Below, one piece after another: positions 25,676 to 36,340 of a stretch of 54,471 nucleotides of DNA. A program made the position numbers and the translations under genes. Position 1 is the stretch's first letter; the number at the start of each line of letters is the position of its first letter. The notes under the pieces are model-generated. The model did not search any database. It saw only the letters and a list, made by a program, of their open reading frames with translations, and was not told where the DNA came from. The DNA is from Cyanobium sp. CACIAM 14 (GTDB lineage Bacteria > Cyanobacteriota > Cyanobacteriia > PCC-6307 > Cyanobiaceae): the NCBI GenBank assembly GCA_000708525.1, contig JMRP01000017.1:1-54471 (forward strand). Reading direction: 5' to 3'.

Positions 25676-25731
25676 GGGATCAGCGGCCCCTACAGTGAGT
25701 CGCTGACTCGAACACGTTCCGCTTAACCCCC

Positions 25732-27357
25732 ATGGCCCGCGATCCCGGCCGGGTATTGATCTTCGATACCACCCTCCGTGACGGGGAGCAGTCCCCTGGC
25801 GCCAGCCTCAACCTGGAGGAGAAGCTCGCGATCGCCCAGCAGCTCGCTCGCCTGGGGGTGGACATCATCGAGGCCGGATTCCCCTTCGCCAGCAGCGGTG
25901 ATTTCCACGCGGTGCAGAAGATCGCCGCCACCGTGGGCACGCCCGACGGACCGGTGATCTGCGGCCTGGCCAGGGCCGCCAGCGGCGACATCAAGGCCTG
26001 CGCCGAGGCCGTGGCTCCCGCTGCCCGCCGCAGGATCCACACCTTCATCGCCACCAGCGACATCCACCTGGAGCACAAGCTGCGCAAGACCCGCGCCGAG
26101 GTGCTGGCGATCACCGCCGAGATGGTGGCCTATGCCCGCTCCCTGGTCGACGACGTGGAGTTCTCCTGCGAGGACGCCGGCCGCAGCGACCCTGACTTCA
26201 TGCATCAGGTGATCGAGGCCGCCATCGCCGCCGGCGCCACCACGATCAACATTCCCGACACGGTGGGCTACACCACGCCGGCCGAATTCGGTGAGCTGAT
26301 CGCCGGTATCGATCGCTCGGTCCCCAACATCGATCAGGCGGTGATCTCGGTCCACGGGCACAACGATCTGGGCCTGGCGGTCGCCAATTTCCTCGAGGCC
26401 GTGAAGCACGGCGCCCGTCAGCTGGAGTGCACCATCAACGGCATCGGTGAGCGGGCCGGCAATGCCTCCCTCGAGGAGCTGGTGATGGCCCTGCACGTGC
26501 GCCGCAGCTACTTCAATCCCTTCCTGGGGCGGCCCGCGGACCAGCGCGATCCCCTCACCAACGTGCGCACCGAGGAGATCACCAAGACCTCGCGCCTGGT
26601 GTCGAACCTCACCGGCATGGCGGTACAGCCCAACAAGGCGATCGTCGGGGCGAACGCCTTCGCCCACGAGTCCGGCATCCACCAGGATGGGGTGCTCAAG
26701 AACCGGCTCACCTACGAGATCATCGATGCCCGCACCGTCGGCCTGACCGACAACCGGCTGTCTCTGGGCAAGCTCTCCGGTCGCAGCGCCTTCCGCGCCC
26801 GGCTGGAGGAACTCGGCTATCAGCTCGAACGCCAGGACCTGGACGACGCCTTCGCCCGCTTCAAGGAGTTGGCCGACCGCAAGCGTGAGATCACCGACCG
26901 GGATCTTGAAGCGATCGTCAGCGAGCAGGTGCAGCAGCAGGACGAGCCCGCCTACATCCTGCAGTCGGTGCAGGTGAGCTGCGGCACCAACCTCAGGCCC
27001 ACCGCCACGGTCACCCTGCGCAACCCCGACGGCGTCGATCTCACCGAGGCGGCGATCGGCACCGGACCGGTGGATGCCGTCTGCCAGGCCCTCAACCGCC
27101 TGGCCCAGGTGCCCAACGAGCTTGTGGAGTTCAGCGTCAAGTCGGTCACCGAGGGGATCGACGCCATGGGCGAGGTGACCATCCGCCTGCGGCACCAGGG
27201 GGTGCTCTACTCGGGCCATGCCGCCGACACCGACATCGTCGTGGCGGCGGCGCAGGCCTTCGTGAACGCGCTCAACCGGCTGGTGGCCGGTGGCCAGCGC
27301 GCCCCGCTTCACCCCCAGAAGACCCCCCTGCCGGTGGCGGAACTGCCGCGTCTGTGA
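25732..27357 (+). CDS. leuA: 2-isopropylmalate synthase
   Basis: The committed enzyme of leucine synthesis: it condenses acetyl-CoA with 2-oxoisovalerate. At 541 residues it is a full-length LeuA with TIM barrel, linker and C-terminal regulatory domain. [13 protein letters not shown] (11-23) carries the catalytic Arg and metal Asp, and HGHNDLG (208-214) carries metal ligands H208 and H210. The region from about 390 to 530 is the LeuA allosteric domain for leucine feedback. The last codons overlap the GTG of a sugar-type ABC permease. An unusual repeat-rich leader lies upstream. Confidence 0.96.
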   Translation: MARDPGRVLIFDTTLRDGEQSPGASLNLEEKLAIAQQLARLGVDIIEAGFPFASSGDFHAVQKIAATVGTPDGPVICGLARAASGDIKACAEAVAPAARRRIHTFIATSDIHLEHKLRKTRAEVLAITAEMVAYARSLVDDVEFSCEDAGRSDPDFMHQVIEAAIAAGATTINIPDTVGYTTPAEFGELIAGIDRSVPNIDQAVISVHGHNDLGLAVANFLEAVKHGARQLECTINGIGERAGNASLEELVMALHVRRSYFNPFLGRPADQRDPLTNVRTEEITKTSRLVSNLTGMAVQPNKAIVGANAFAHESGIHQDGVLKNRLTYEIIDARTVGLTDNRLSLGKLSGRSAFRARLEELGYQLERQDLDDAFARFKELADRKREITDRDLEAIVSEQVQQQDEPAYILQSVQVSCGTNLRPTATVTLRNPDGVDLTEAAIGTGPVDAVCQALNRLAQVPNELVEFSVKSVTEGIDAMGEVTIRLRHQGVLYSGHAADTDIVVAAAQAFVNALNRLVAGGQRAPLHPQKTPLPVAELPRL

Positions 27358-28190
27358 AGGCTCCCGGCCGTTCCCCCCTGGCCACCGGCCTCCAGCTGGC
27401 GATGCTGCTGCTGGTGGCGGTGCTGCTGCTCCTGCCGCTGCTCTGGCTGGTGAGCACGTCCCTGAAGGGGCCGGCCGAGAACATCTTCACCAGCCCACCG
27501 GCCCTGCTGCCGGCTCAGCCGAGCCTGGAGGCCTACGGCCGTCTGTTCGCCGCCAACCCCATGGGCACCTACCTGCTCAACAGCACCATCGTCAGCGCCC
27601 TGGCGGTGCTGGCCAACCTGCTGTTCTGCTCGCTGGCGGCCTACCCTCTGGCCCGGATGCGCTTCCGGGGGCGCGGTCTGGTGCTGGCCCTGGTGGTGGC
27701 CACGATCCTGATCCCCTTCCAGGTGGTGATGATCCCCCTCTATCTGCTGATGGTGCAGATCGGCCTGCGCAACACCCTCTGGGCTCTGATCGTGCCCCAG
27801 GCGGCCACGGCCTTCGGCATCTTCCTGCTGCGTCAGAGCTTCCTGGCCGTGCCGGTGGAGCTGGAGGAGGCCGCCCGCATCGACGGCTGTACGCCTCTCG
27901 GGGAATGGTGGAACGTGATGCTGCCGGCGGCCCGGGCCGATCTGATCACCCTGGCGATGTTCGTGTTCATCGGCACCTGGAGTGACTTCCTCTGGCCGCT
28001 GATCATTCTCGACGATCCCTCCCTCTACACCCTGCCGCTGGGGCTGCAGCAGCTGGCCAGCAGCTTCTCCCTCGACTGGCGTCTGGTGGCCGCCGGATCG
28101 GTGGTGTCGATCCTGCCGGTGCTGCTGCTGTTCGTGATTCTGCAGCGCTACATCCTGCCCAGCGCCAGCGGGGATGCCGTGAAGGGCTGA
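27354..28190 (+). CDS. Carbohydrate ABC transporter permease (MalG/UgpE type)
   Basis: A 278-residue inner-membrane permease with six predicted helices. The EAA loop [19 protein letters not shown] (the ATPase contact) is typical of the CUT1 sugar/glycerol-phosphate group; the N-terminal [13 protein letters not shown] and [20 protein letters not shown] are also characteristic. The GTG start overlaps the leuA stop (GTGA), so the two genes may be cotranscribed although they have no metabolic link. The usual partner permease, binding protein and ATPase are not in the window. The substrate may be glucosylglycerol, trehalose or another sugar, but this is only inference from related cyanobacterial systems. 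Confidence 0.87.
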   Translation: MKAPGRSPLATGLQLAMLLLVAVLLLLPLLWLVSTSLKGPAENIFTSPPALLPAQPSLEAYGRLFAANPMGTYLLNSTIVSALAVLANLLFCSLAAYPLARMRFRGRGLVLALVVATILIPFQVVMIPLYLLMVQIGLRNTLWALIVPQAATAFGIFLLRQSFLAVPVELEEAARIDGCTPLGEWWNVMLPAARADLITLAMFVFIGTWSDFLWPLIILDDPSLYTLPLGLQQLASSFSLDWRLVAAGSVVSILPVLLLFVILQRYILPSASGDAVKG

Positions 28191-28206
28191 GGCGGCGTCC
28201 CGTTCC

Positions 28207-28725
28207 TCAGGGCGTGTCCGGAGCCGCCGGGCGGAGCACGCCGCCCTCGCCGCGAGGGGCCGCGGGACTGGTCGACCTGACATCAGGCGCCGGGGAGGGT
28301 CTCGGTGGAGAGGGGAAGGGGCCCGTCGTCGGCTCCAGGCGCCGCAGGGCAGGGCGCTGCAGATCGGCAAGGCTCTGCCGCCATTGCTCCTGCTCCCGTT
28401 CGATGGCCTCCAGCCGTCCGGCGCCGGCCTCGAGGGTCCGCAGGCGTTGCACCATGGCCCGCTGCTGCTCCTCCAGCGCGGAGGTGCGATCGAGCGCCCG
28501 GCTGTTCTCGAGTCCCTGCACCCGCTGCTCCAGGCGCCGCAGCAGCTGGTTCTGCTCCCTGGCCTTGGCCAGCATCACGAGGAACAGCACTCCCAGCATG
28601 GTGCTCAGACCGATCTGCAGCCAGCCCGTCCAGGCCGGGGGACCTGGCGGTGTCTGCGGGCGGTGCCGGGACAGGTCGTCCTGGCGGTCGGTGATCGAGA
28701 CCATGGTGTCCGGGCGCTGCCCCAT
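28207..28725 (-). CDS. Single-pass membrane protein with coiled coil
   Basis: A small protein of 172 residues if started at 28725, or 165 if at the ATG at 28704; neither has a decisive ribosome-binding site. One membrane helix (WLQIGLSTMLGVLFLVMLA) is followed by a long heptad-rich helix (about 60-125) full of Gln, Glu, Leu and Arg, then a Pro/Ser-rich disordered tail. This is the layout of a membrane-anchored coiled-coil scaffold. It lies 23 bases downstream of the ATP-grasp ligase gene on the same strand and probably shares its transcript. I do not recognise a family. Confidence 0.65.
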   Translation of the reverse strand: MGQRPDTMVSITDRQDDLSRHRPQTPPGPPAWTGWLQIGLSTMLGVLFLVMLAKAREQNQLLRRLEQRVQGLENSRALDRTSALEEQQRAMVQRLRTLEAGAGRLEAIEREQEQWRQSLADLQRPALRRLEPTTGPFPSPPRPSPAPDVRSTSPAAPRGEGGVLRPAAPDTP

Positions 28726-28748
28726 CCTGACCCGATCTCCCCGGGCCG

Positions 28749-30266
28749 TCAGCGGTCGGGCTGGCCGTTGGCCTCGCCGCTGCGGGCGCCGGCTCCCGCC
28801 AGGAGCTCCGCCACGGTGGAGCGGTAGACGGCGGCGGCCTGCTCCGGATCCCGGCCGATGCAGGTCATCCCGAGCTTGCCGAATTCCGAGAGGCAGCCCA
28901 GGAGGTGAAAGACGCTGCCCTGGAGGCGTGCCGGGTCGTAGTGCAGACCCGCCTCGGCCACGATGTCCACCAGGTCGACGGGCATCAGGCCCCGCAGGCG
29001 GGGGTCGCTGAGGTTGTCGGTGGCGCGGTAGTGCAGCGGTTGCCCCGTGGGGGAAAGGAAGAGGCCGGTGGCGGGTTCGAGGCAGCCGGCGGTGATGGCC
29101 CGCAGGGCCATGAAGGGATGGGTGGTGCCGCCCTGCCGGAGGTTGACCTCGATCGCCTGGAGATCCCAGTGGTCGCCGAAGCGACGCGCGATGAAGTCGA
29201 CTCCGAAGCGCTCCAGGGCGCCTTCGGCCGCGAGGGCCTGCCCAACCGCCAGCCCGTGCTCCATCAGCGCGACCCGGTAGGGCTCGGCGGCCGGGAAGCA
29301 GCAACCCAGATAGGTCTGACCGCCGGCGCCACCGAGAATCTGTTCATGGGTGGAGAGCACTTCCACCTCCCCTCCCGGGTGGATCGTGCCCTGCACGCTC
29401 GGGGAACGGATCTCCTCCCCTCCCTCGAGCCAGGCCTCCGCCAGGGCCCCCTGGCGGCTCACCAGCTCCTGCCAGCCGGACGCCGGCATCGGCAGGGAGT
29501 CGATGGCCTGCCGCAGCCGCCCGACTCTCTCCGCCCGGGACAGACCCGCCAGCTCCAGCGGGGGGAAAGCGAGCCGGGCGTTGCCTTCGCCGCTGAAGCC
29601 CTCGTTCAGCTTCACCACGCAGCCCCCCAGGTCCGGGTGCGCCTCCCACAGGTCGGTGATCGCCTCGGCCAGATCCTCGAGGCTGCGGGCCAGCCCGGTG
29701 CCCGGGGGGTGGGGGACGCCGCAGCGGGCGAACAGCTCCCGGCTGCCGGCCTTGGTCCCCCAGTACCCGAGGGCGGGGTCGGTGCCCAGCAGCGGCACCT
29801 GCAGCCGCTCCGAGAGCGCCTTTTCCAGTTCCGTCACCACGTAGCAGGTCATGAAGCTGCGGCCGGGCCTTAGCAGTTCCCGGATCCGTCCGAGCAGGGC
29901 GGGCCGTTCCAGCAGCTTCTCGGTCAGGGGCCGGGCGGAGCCGTCGTCGGTGTCGAACAGGTGCAGCCGTCGGCGGGCGTGGGACGTGGGCACGCCGGGC
30001 ATCAGCTCCAGGACCGCGTCCACCACCAGCTCGGGAAGCAGCTTGCTGGTCACGTAGACCACCCGCACACCCGGATCCCGCAGACGCATCAGGGAGAACA
30101 GCTGCCGTTCCTCGTAGTGGTGTGCCCCGGTCACCAGGGCCAGCTGGGCCGGATCCATCGTGAGGGAGGGCACCATCAGCAGATCGAAATCCCCGCAGCC
30201 CGCGCCATGCTCCCGGCCCCACGAGGCCTGCAGCTGCTCCTGCAGTTCCCGGAAGCTCAGGGGCAT
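28749..30266 (-). CDS. ATP-grasp ligase, peptide ligase PGM1-related
   Basis: A 505-residue protein whose layout matches the family annotated as peptide ligase PGM1-related (the pheganomycin ligase). An N-terminal region (1-150) contains LLMVPSLTMDP and a run of conserved Tyr and Arg. The ATP-grasp fold follows: CVVKLNEGFSGEGNARL (216-232) has the nucleotide-binding K219 and a Gly-rich loop. FGVDFIARRFGDHWDLQAIEVN has the metal ligands D357, E373 and N375. NLRQGGTTHPFMALRAITAG is a family signature. ATP-grasp ligases join a carboxylate to an amine through an acyl phosphate; the substrate is unknown. Many marine and freshwater Synechococcus carry such a gene without a biosynthetic cluster. Divergent from the SemiSWEET gene. 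Confidence 0.78.
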   Translation of the reverse strand: MPLSFRELQEQLQASWGREHGAGCGDFDLLMVPSLTMDPAQLALVTGAHHYEERQLFSLMRLRDPGVRVVYVTSKLLPELVVDAVLELMPGVPTSHARRRLHLFDTDDGSARPLTEKLLERPALLGRIRELLRPGRSFMTCYVVTELEKALSERLQVPLLGTDPALGYWGTKAGSRELFARCGVPHPPGTGLARSLEDLAEAITDLWEAHPDLGGCVVKLNEGFSGEGNARLAFPPLELAGLSRAERVGRLRQAIDSLPMPASGWQELVSRQGALAEAWLEGGEEIRSPSVQGTIHPGGEVEVLSTHEQILGGAGGQTYLGCCFPAAEPYRVALMEHGLAVGQALAAEGALERFGVDFIARRFGDHWDLQAIEVNLRQGGTTHPFMALRAITAGCLEPATGLFLSPTGQPLHYRATDNLSDPRLRGLMPVDLVDIVAEAGLHYDPARLQGSVFHLLGCLSEFGKLGMTCIGRDPEQAAAVYRSTVAELLAGAGARSGEANGQPDR

Positions 30267-30317
30267 GGCTGAATCGGCGCGTTGCCTTCATGCTGAACCG
30301 ATCGACGGCCATCGCCC

Positions 30318-30626
30318 ATGGAGTCCCTCGCGGTGAGCGCTCTCGGCTACGGGGCCGCCTCGCTCACCACCCTGAGCCTGTTCCCCCAGGCCCTCAAGAC
30401 GGTGCGCAGCGGCGACACCAGCGCCATCTCCCTGCGCATGTATGGCCTGTTCACCCTGGGGGTGCTGGCCTGGGCGGTCTACGGTCTCGTCACCGCCGAC
30501 GGACCGGTGATCGCCGCCAACCTCATCACCCTGGTGCCCGCCTCGATCGTGCTCGAGCGCAAGCTGCGGGCCTCATGGCCCGGCGGTCCGTCGCCACGTC
30601 GGGGTTCCCAGGGGGAGAAGAGCTGA
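30318..30626 (+). CDS. SemiSWEET-type sugar transporter
   Basis: A 102-residue protein with three membrane helices, the size of a bacterial SemiSWEET, which dimerises to form a facilitative sugar channel. The first helix contains SLFPQALKTVRSGDTSAIS, the PQ-loop motif, and the second and third helices follow in the usual order, with a charged C-terminus (KLRASWPGG). The ATG at 30318 gives the normal N-terminus. The gene lies one base ahead of the first crcB gene on the same strand. Sucrose or glucose transport is usual in the family; substrate unknown here. Confidence 0.83.
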   Translation: MESLAVSALGYGAASLTTLSLFPQALKTVRSGDTSAISLRMYGLFTLGVLAWAVYGLVTADGPVIAANLITLVPASIVLERKLRASWPGGPSPRRGSQGEKS

Positions 30627-30627
30627 G

Positions 30628-31011
30628 ATGGGCATGGCCGTGGGCAACGACGCCCTGTTCGTGGCCGTCGGTGCTGTGCCGGGCGCCTGGCTGCGCTTCC
30701 GGGTGGTCAACCATTTCGAGCCGATGCTTCCCCGCAAGCACTGGGGCACCTTCGGCGTGAATCTGATCGCCTGCTTCGCGCTCGGGCTGCTGGTGTCCCT
30801 GGAAGCCAGCTGCGGTGCGGCCGGCCACCGCACCCTGCTGTTGCTCGGTACAGGGTTTCTCGGCAGCTTCAGCACCTTCTCCACCTGGGTGGCCGAACTC
30901 CGGGAGACCCTGCGCCTGCACCAGCGCCGAGAGGCCTTTCTGCTCTGCGGCGGCTCCGTCCTGGGCGGCCTGCTGGCGATGACGGCGGGTCTGGCCCTGG
31001 GCACCTCCTAG
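30628..31011 (+). CDS. crcB: Fluoride channel CrcB/Fluc, first of pair
   Basis: A 127-residue, four-helix fluoride channel subunit. GFLGSFSTFSTWVAEL (about 75-90) is the conserved break in helix 3 with the Phe box and Na+ site, and NLIACFALGLL provides the pore Asn. Fluc channels dimerise in antiparallel fashion and expel F- that enters as HF. The ATG follows the SemiSWEET stop by one base. A second, diverged crcB follows 9 bases later, suggesting a heterodimer with fixed opposite topologies. No fluoride riboswitch was noticed upstream. Confidence 0.88.
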   Translation: MGMAVGNDALFVAVGAVPGAWLRFRVVNHFEPMLPRKHWGTFGVNLIACFALGLLVSLEASCGAAGHRTLLLLGTGFLGSFSTFSTWVAELRETLRLHQRREAFLLCGGSVLGGLLAMTAGLALGTS

Positions 31012-31020
31012 GGCATCGCG

Positions 31021-31455
31021 ATGGCCGGTTCGCCGATCGATCGTCCGTCCAGCCTCCGGGAGGAGGCCCGCGTCCTGGCACTGGTGGCCATGGGGGCCAT
31101 CCCCGGGGCCCTGCTGCGCTGGCGGCTGGAGGAACTGGGCAAGGCACTGGTGGGGGGACTCGCCGGGCTCAGCCAGGCGGATCTGGCGGCCAACCTGCTG
31201 GGGTCCTTCCTGATCGGCGTGATCGCCGCGCTGCCCGGCCCCCGGGCGCGGCTGATGCTCTTCGGTGGCATCGGCTTCTGCGGCTCGCTCACCACTTTCA
31301 GCGGCTGGATTCTTCAGATCAGCCTCGCCGTTCGCCGCGGGCGCTTCCTGGAGGCTCTGGCCGTGCTGATGGTGAGCCTGGTGGGGGGGCTGGCGGCGGT
31401 GGCCCTGGGGCTGCTGGCGGGACGCCGGCTCGGCCGGGGCGGCCTCAGGCGCTGA
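31021..31455 (+). CDS. crcB: Fluoride channel CrcB/Fluc, second of pair
   Basis: The second channel subunit, 144 residues, diverged from the first. It keeps [16 protein letters not shown], with the Phe-box helix break, and [14 protein letters not shown] with the pore Asn. An N-terminal stretch of 15-20 charged residues and an Arg-rich C-terminus ([11 protein letters not shown]) differ from the partner and are consistent with opposite membrane orientation by the positive-inside rule. Its last 11 bases overlap the 3' end of the convergent HD-phosphodiesterase gene. Confidence 0.88.
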   Translation: MAGSPIDRPSSLREEARVLALVAMGAIPGALLRWRLEELGKALVGGLAGLSQADLAANLLGSFLIGVIAALPGPRARLMLFGGIGFCGSLTTFSGWILQISLAVRRGRFLEALAVLMVSLVGGLAAVALGLLAGRRLGRGGLRR

Positions 31456-33535
31456 AGGCCTTGCGGGCGGGAATGGGGTAGGGAATGCGTCGATGCCGCA
31501 TCCGCTTCCAGACCTTCACGAACGCCCGGATCACCAGTTCCAGTTCGGCCCGGGAAAGGCCGCTGCCCTCCAGCTGGCCGTCGTTCTGGCGAGCCTCCAC
31601 CAGCCGGCGCACCATGGCCCTGGCCTCCGCCTCGCTGGTGCCCGGCGGCAGCGAGCGGAGGGCGGCTTCACAGCCGTCGGCCAGCATCAGGATCGCCGTT
31701 TCACGGCTCCGCGGCGCAGGACCGCGGTAGCGGAAGCGCTCCTCGCTCACGGAGGGATCCCTCTCCCTGGCCTGGTGGAGGAAGTACCCCATCTTGAGCC
31801 TGCCCTGGTGTTCGGGGATGAAATCCGCCAGTGGGCGGGGCAGATGGTGGCGGCGGGCCAGCCTCAGTCCCTCGTCGACGTGGGCCTGGAGGATGGCGGC
31901 GCTGGCGAACGGATCGTCCAGCTCGTCATGGGGGTTGGCGCCGCTCTCCTGGTTTTCGATGAACCACTGGGGACCGTGGAGCTTGCCGACATCGTGGTAC
32001 AGGGCGCCGGTGCGGATCAGGTCCACATCGGCGTGGATGGCCCGTGCTCCTTCCTCCGCCAGGCCGCAGATCATCAGGGTGTGCTCGAACGTGCCCGGCG
32101 CCTCCTTGGAAAGCCGGCGCAGCAGCGGGCGCTCGAGATCGGCCAGCTCCATCAGCCGCGCCCGAGTGAGCAGGCCGAAGAAGCTTTCCACCAGTGGCGC
32201 CAGCAGCAGGCCGGCCATCAGCAGTCCGGCCACCAGCAGGGCCTCCTGCAGCAGATCCCCGGCGCTGATCGGGGCGTTGCCCGCCTCCAGGGCTCTGAGG
32301 CCGAAGATCTGGAGCAGCAGCCACTGCAGCAGCAGGGCCCCCGCCGGCAGCAGCAGGGCCATCTGCAGCAGCTGGGCCCGGTTGCGCTGGCGTCCGGCCA
32401 GCACCGCCGCAATCGCAGCGACCAGGGCGGCCACCCCCAGCTGTGGCACCAGCAGGCCCTGGACCGGCATCGGCCAGAGCATGCTGGAGACCCCAAGCCA
32501 GGCCAGGCCGGCGGCGGTGCCCAGCCCCTGGGCCAGCAGCAGGGTGGGCGGCAACAGCAAGGCCAGGGGGCTGGCCTGGTTGCCGAGCCACAGCTTGAAG
32601 CCCTGCACCAGCACCAGCATCGCCAGCGCCAGCAGGGCCTGGCGCGGTTCGAGGCTGGCCCGCCAGCGGCGCATCACCAGGAGCATCACACCGCAGGCGG
32701 CCATGGCCTCACTGAAGCGGGCCAGCCAGGCCAGGGGCCGCGGGCGGTGGTTGACCAGATCGAAGTGCTCGAGCACATCGAACGATTGGGGACTGATCGG
32801 TTCGCCCTGGCGGGTGATCAGGTCGTTCCGGCGCACCCGGATTGTGGGCAGCCCCTGGCTGCTGAGCAGGTCTTCGATCCGGCGCTGGCTGAGGAAGCTG
32901 TCACTGCGCAGGTTCGTGCGCCCCTGCAGGCTGTCGGCCAGCAGGCGGCTGCCGAGGCTGCGGGCGGGCGGAGGCAGGTTCTCCAGCTGGAGACTCGCCG
33001 CCTCCAGCAGTTGCCCTTCCGAGAGGTTCGCCACCACCCCCTGGCTGAGCATGCGCAGCTGCGCCTTCCGCAGGGAGAGTTCCCATCCCACCAATTGCCG
33101 TGGGGTCAGTCCCGAGAGCCAGCGCCGCTCCTTGCCGCTCAGGTTGAGGGAATCGGGGCGCCGCTGGTCGCTGGCGATGGTCTGGCGCACGTTCTGGAGC
33201 CGCTGCTCCAGTTCGTCCTGCAGGAGGGCGTTCGCTTCCGGGTCGACGACCTTGATCTGACTGCGTGGCAGCATCTGGCTGCGGCGCTGTTCCAGGGCGG
33301 TGCTGTCGATCACCGTCGCGTCGGCGGGGGCACGGACGGTGAAGGGGGCCGCCATGCCGGGGCGCAGGTTGGGTTCCACCAGCCAGGGCCAGCTGGAGAG
33401 CAGCGACACCAGCAGGCAGAGCAGCAGAACGAGGGAACCGCCGCCTGCACGCCAGGGCACCAGAGCCTGGCGGGGACGCTCGAGCCGCAGCAGGCTGCGC
33501 CACAGCCCCCGGATCCGCTGCAGCACGTATCTCAT
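31445..33535 (-). CDS. 7TM-HD c-di-AMP phosphodiesterase, PgpH-like
   Basis: A 696-residue membrane protein of the 7TMR-HD (PgpH) family. One N-terminal helix (about 33-52) is followed by an extracytoplasmic 7TMR-HDED domain (to about 270), seven helices (about 280-450), and a cytoplasmic HD domain. The HD active site shows [15 protein letters not shown], then [10 protein letters not shown] with H514 and D515, and later EHQG and MLADGCEAA. PgpH proteins hydrolyse c-di-AMP to pApA. In cyanobacteria c-di-AMP affects K+ and osmotic balance and night survival. The gene starts 81 bases from folD, divergently. Nucleotide specificity is inferred from the family. Confidence 0.87.
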   Translation of the reverse strand: MRYVLQRIRGLWRSLLRLERPRQALVPWRAGGGSLVLLLCLLVSLLSSWPWLVEPNLRPGMAAPFTVRAPADATVIDSTALEQRRSQMLPRSQIKVVDPEANALLQDELEQRLQNVRQTIASDQRRPDSLNLSGKERRWLSGLTPRQLVGWELSLRKAQLRMLSQGVVANLSEGQLLEAASLQLENLPPPARSLGSRLLADSLQGRTNLRSDSFLSQRRIEDLLSSQGLPTIRVRRNDLITRQGEPISPQSFDVLEHFDLVNHRPRPLAWLARFSEAMAACGVMLLVMRRWRASLEPRQALLALAMLVLVQGFKLWLGNQASPLALLLPPTLLLAQGLGTAAGLAWLGVSSMLWPMPVQGLLVPQLGVAALVAAIAAVLAGRQRNRAQLLQMALLLPAGALLLQWLLLQIFGLRALEAGNAPISAGDLLQEALLVAGLLMAGLLLAPLVESFFGLLTRARLMELADLERPLLRRLSKEAPGTFEHTLMICGLAEEGARAIHADVDLIRTGALYHDVGKLHGPQWFIENQESGANPHDELDDPFASAAILQAHVDEGLRLARRHHLPRPLADFIPEHQGRLKMGYFLHQARERDPSVSEERFRYRGPAPRSRETAILMLADGCEAALRSLPPGTSEAEARAMVRRLVEARQNDGQLEGSGLSRAELELVIRAFVKVWKRMRHRRIPYPIPARKAFSA

Positions 33536-33616
33536 CTGGTCACGTTAGCCATCGGATCCGGCGTCGCTGTTGGGCTCAGCGCCCGTGCATGCTGGGTGTC
33601 GGCAAACCATGACCCC

Positions 33617-34498
33617 ATGGCCCACGTACTGGACGGCAGGCGACTGGCGGCGGAGATCGAGCGTCGGCTCGCCGCCGTGATCGCCGAGGCTCTGGACGCG
33701 GCGGGCCGCGCTCCCGGCCTCGCGGTGCTGCGCGTGGGCGACGACCCCGCCAGTGGCGTCTACGTGGCCAACAAGGAGAAGGCCTGTGCCCGCGTGGGGA
33801 TCGCCAGCCTCGGGGAACACCTGGCGGCGGCGACCCCGGCGGAGGAGGTGCTGGCCGTGATCCGCCGTCTCAACGACGACCCGGCCGTGGATGGCATCCT
33901 GCTGCAGCTGCCCCTGCCGGCGGGCCTGGTCGAGGGGCCGCTGCTGGCGGCGATCGATCCCGGGAAGGATGCCGATGGTCTGCACACCCTCAATCTCGGT
34001 CGACTGCTGAAGGGGGAGAGCGGGCCACGCAGCTGCACGCCTGCCGGAGTGATGGCCCTGCTGAGAACTGCCGGCATTCCCATCAGCGGCGCCCGGGCCG
34101 TGGTGGTGGGCCGCAGCATCCTGGTGGGCAAGCCCATGGCCCTGATGCTGCAGGCCGCGGACGCCACCGTCACCATGGCCCATTCGCGCACCCGCCAGCT
34201 GGCCGAGGTCACGCGAACGGCCGAGCTGCTGGTGGTGGCGGCCGGTCGCCCCCATCTCATCGGCGCCGAGCATGTGACACCGGGGACGGTGGTGGTGGAC
34301 GTGGGAATCCACCGGCGCAACGGCGGGCTCTGCGGAGACGTCGACCACGCGAGGGTGGAGCCGATCGCCGCGGCGATCACCCCGGTGCCCGGAGGGGTGG
34401 GGCCCATGACCGTGGCCATGCTCCTGGTCAACACGGTGGTGGCCTGGTGCCGGCGGCACGGTCTGGCGACGACGGCTCTGGCGGACCTGCTGTCCTGA
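33617..34498 (+). CDS. folD: Bifunctional methylenetetrahydrofolate dehydrogenase/cyclohydrolase
   Basis: A 293-residue FolD that interconverts 5,10-methylene-THF and 10-formyl-THF with NADP. The frame is open far upstream across the antisense of the HD gene, but conserved sequence begins at the ATG at 33617 ([14 protein letters not shown]). YVANKEKAC (48-57) includes the catalytic Lys (K53 or K55 region), and [22 protein letters not shown] and the C-terminal [14 protein letters not shown] are signatures. The gene converges on a small membrane protein gene, with 7 bases between stops. Confidence 0.96.
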   Translation: MAHVLDGRRLAAEIERRLAAVIAEALDAAGRAPGLAVLRVGDDPASGVYVANKEKACARVGIASLGEHLAAATPAEEVLAVIRRLNDDPAVDGILLQLPLPAGLVEGPLLAAIDPGKDADGLHTLNLGRLLKGESGPRSCTPAGVMALLRTAGIPISGARAVVVGRSILVGKPMALMLQAADATVTMAHSRTRQLAEVTRTAELLVVAAGRPHLIGAEHVTPGTVVVDVGIHRRNGGLCGDVDHARVEPIAAAITPVPGGVGPMTVAMLLVNTVVAWCRRHGLATTALADLLS

Positions 34499-34505
34499 GG
34501 GAGGC

Positions 34506-36336
<1,831 letters not shown>

Positions 36337-36340
<4 letters not shown>

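Larger units (their letters stand above)
25338..25731. other. Intergenic region with nested inverted repeats and a tandem array
   Basis: No protein gene is supported in these 394 bases. The left part holds a compound hairpin (outer arms 25346-25356 and 25419-25429; inner arms 25360-25367 and 25374-25381) directly after the NYN gene. The right part holds a 25-base inverted repeat enclosing a 9-base tandem array (25567-25675), detailed separately. Expression of leuA, starting at 25732, must come from within or across this region. Confidence 0.7.

Noticed and set aside
31493-33616. Very long plus-strand open frame (over 700 codons) running into folD
   Set aside because: It is antisense to the PgpH-like gene, rich in Gln, His and Gly, and the folD homology begins only at 33617. 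Stop codons are rare in such antisense frames at this GC content.
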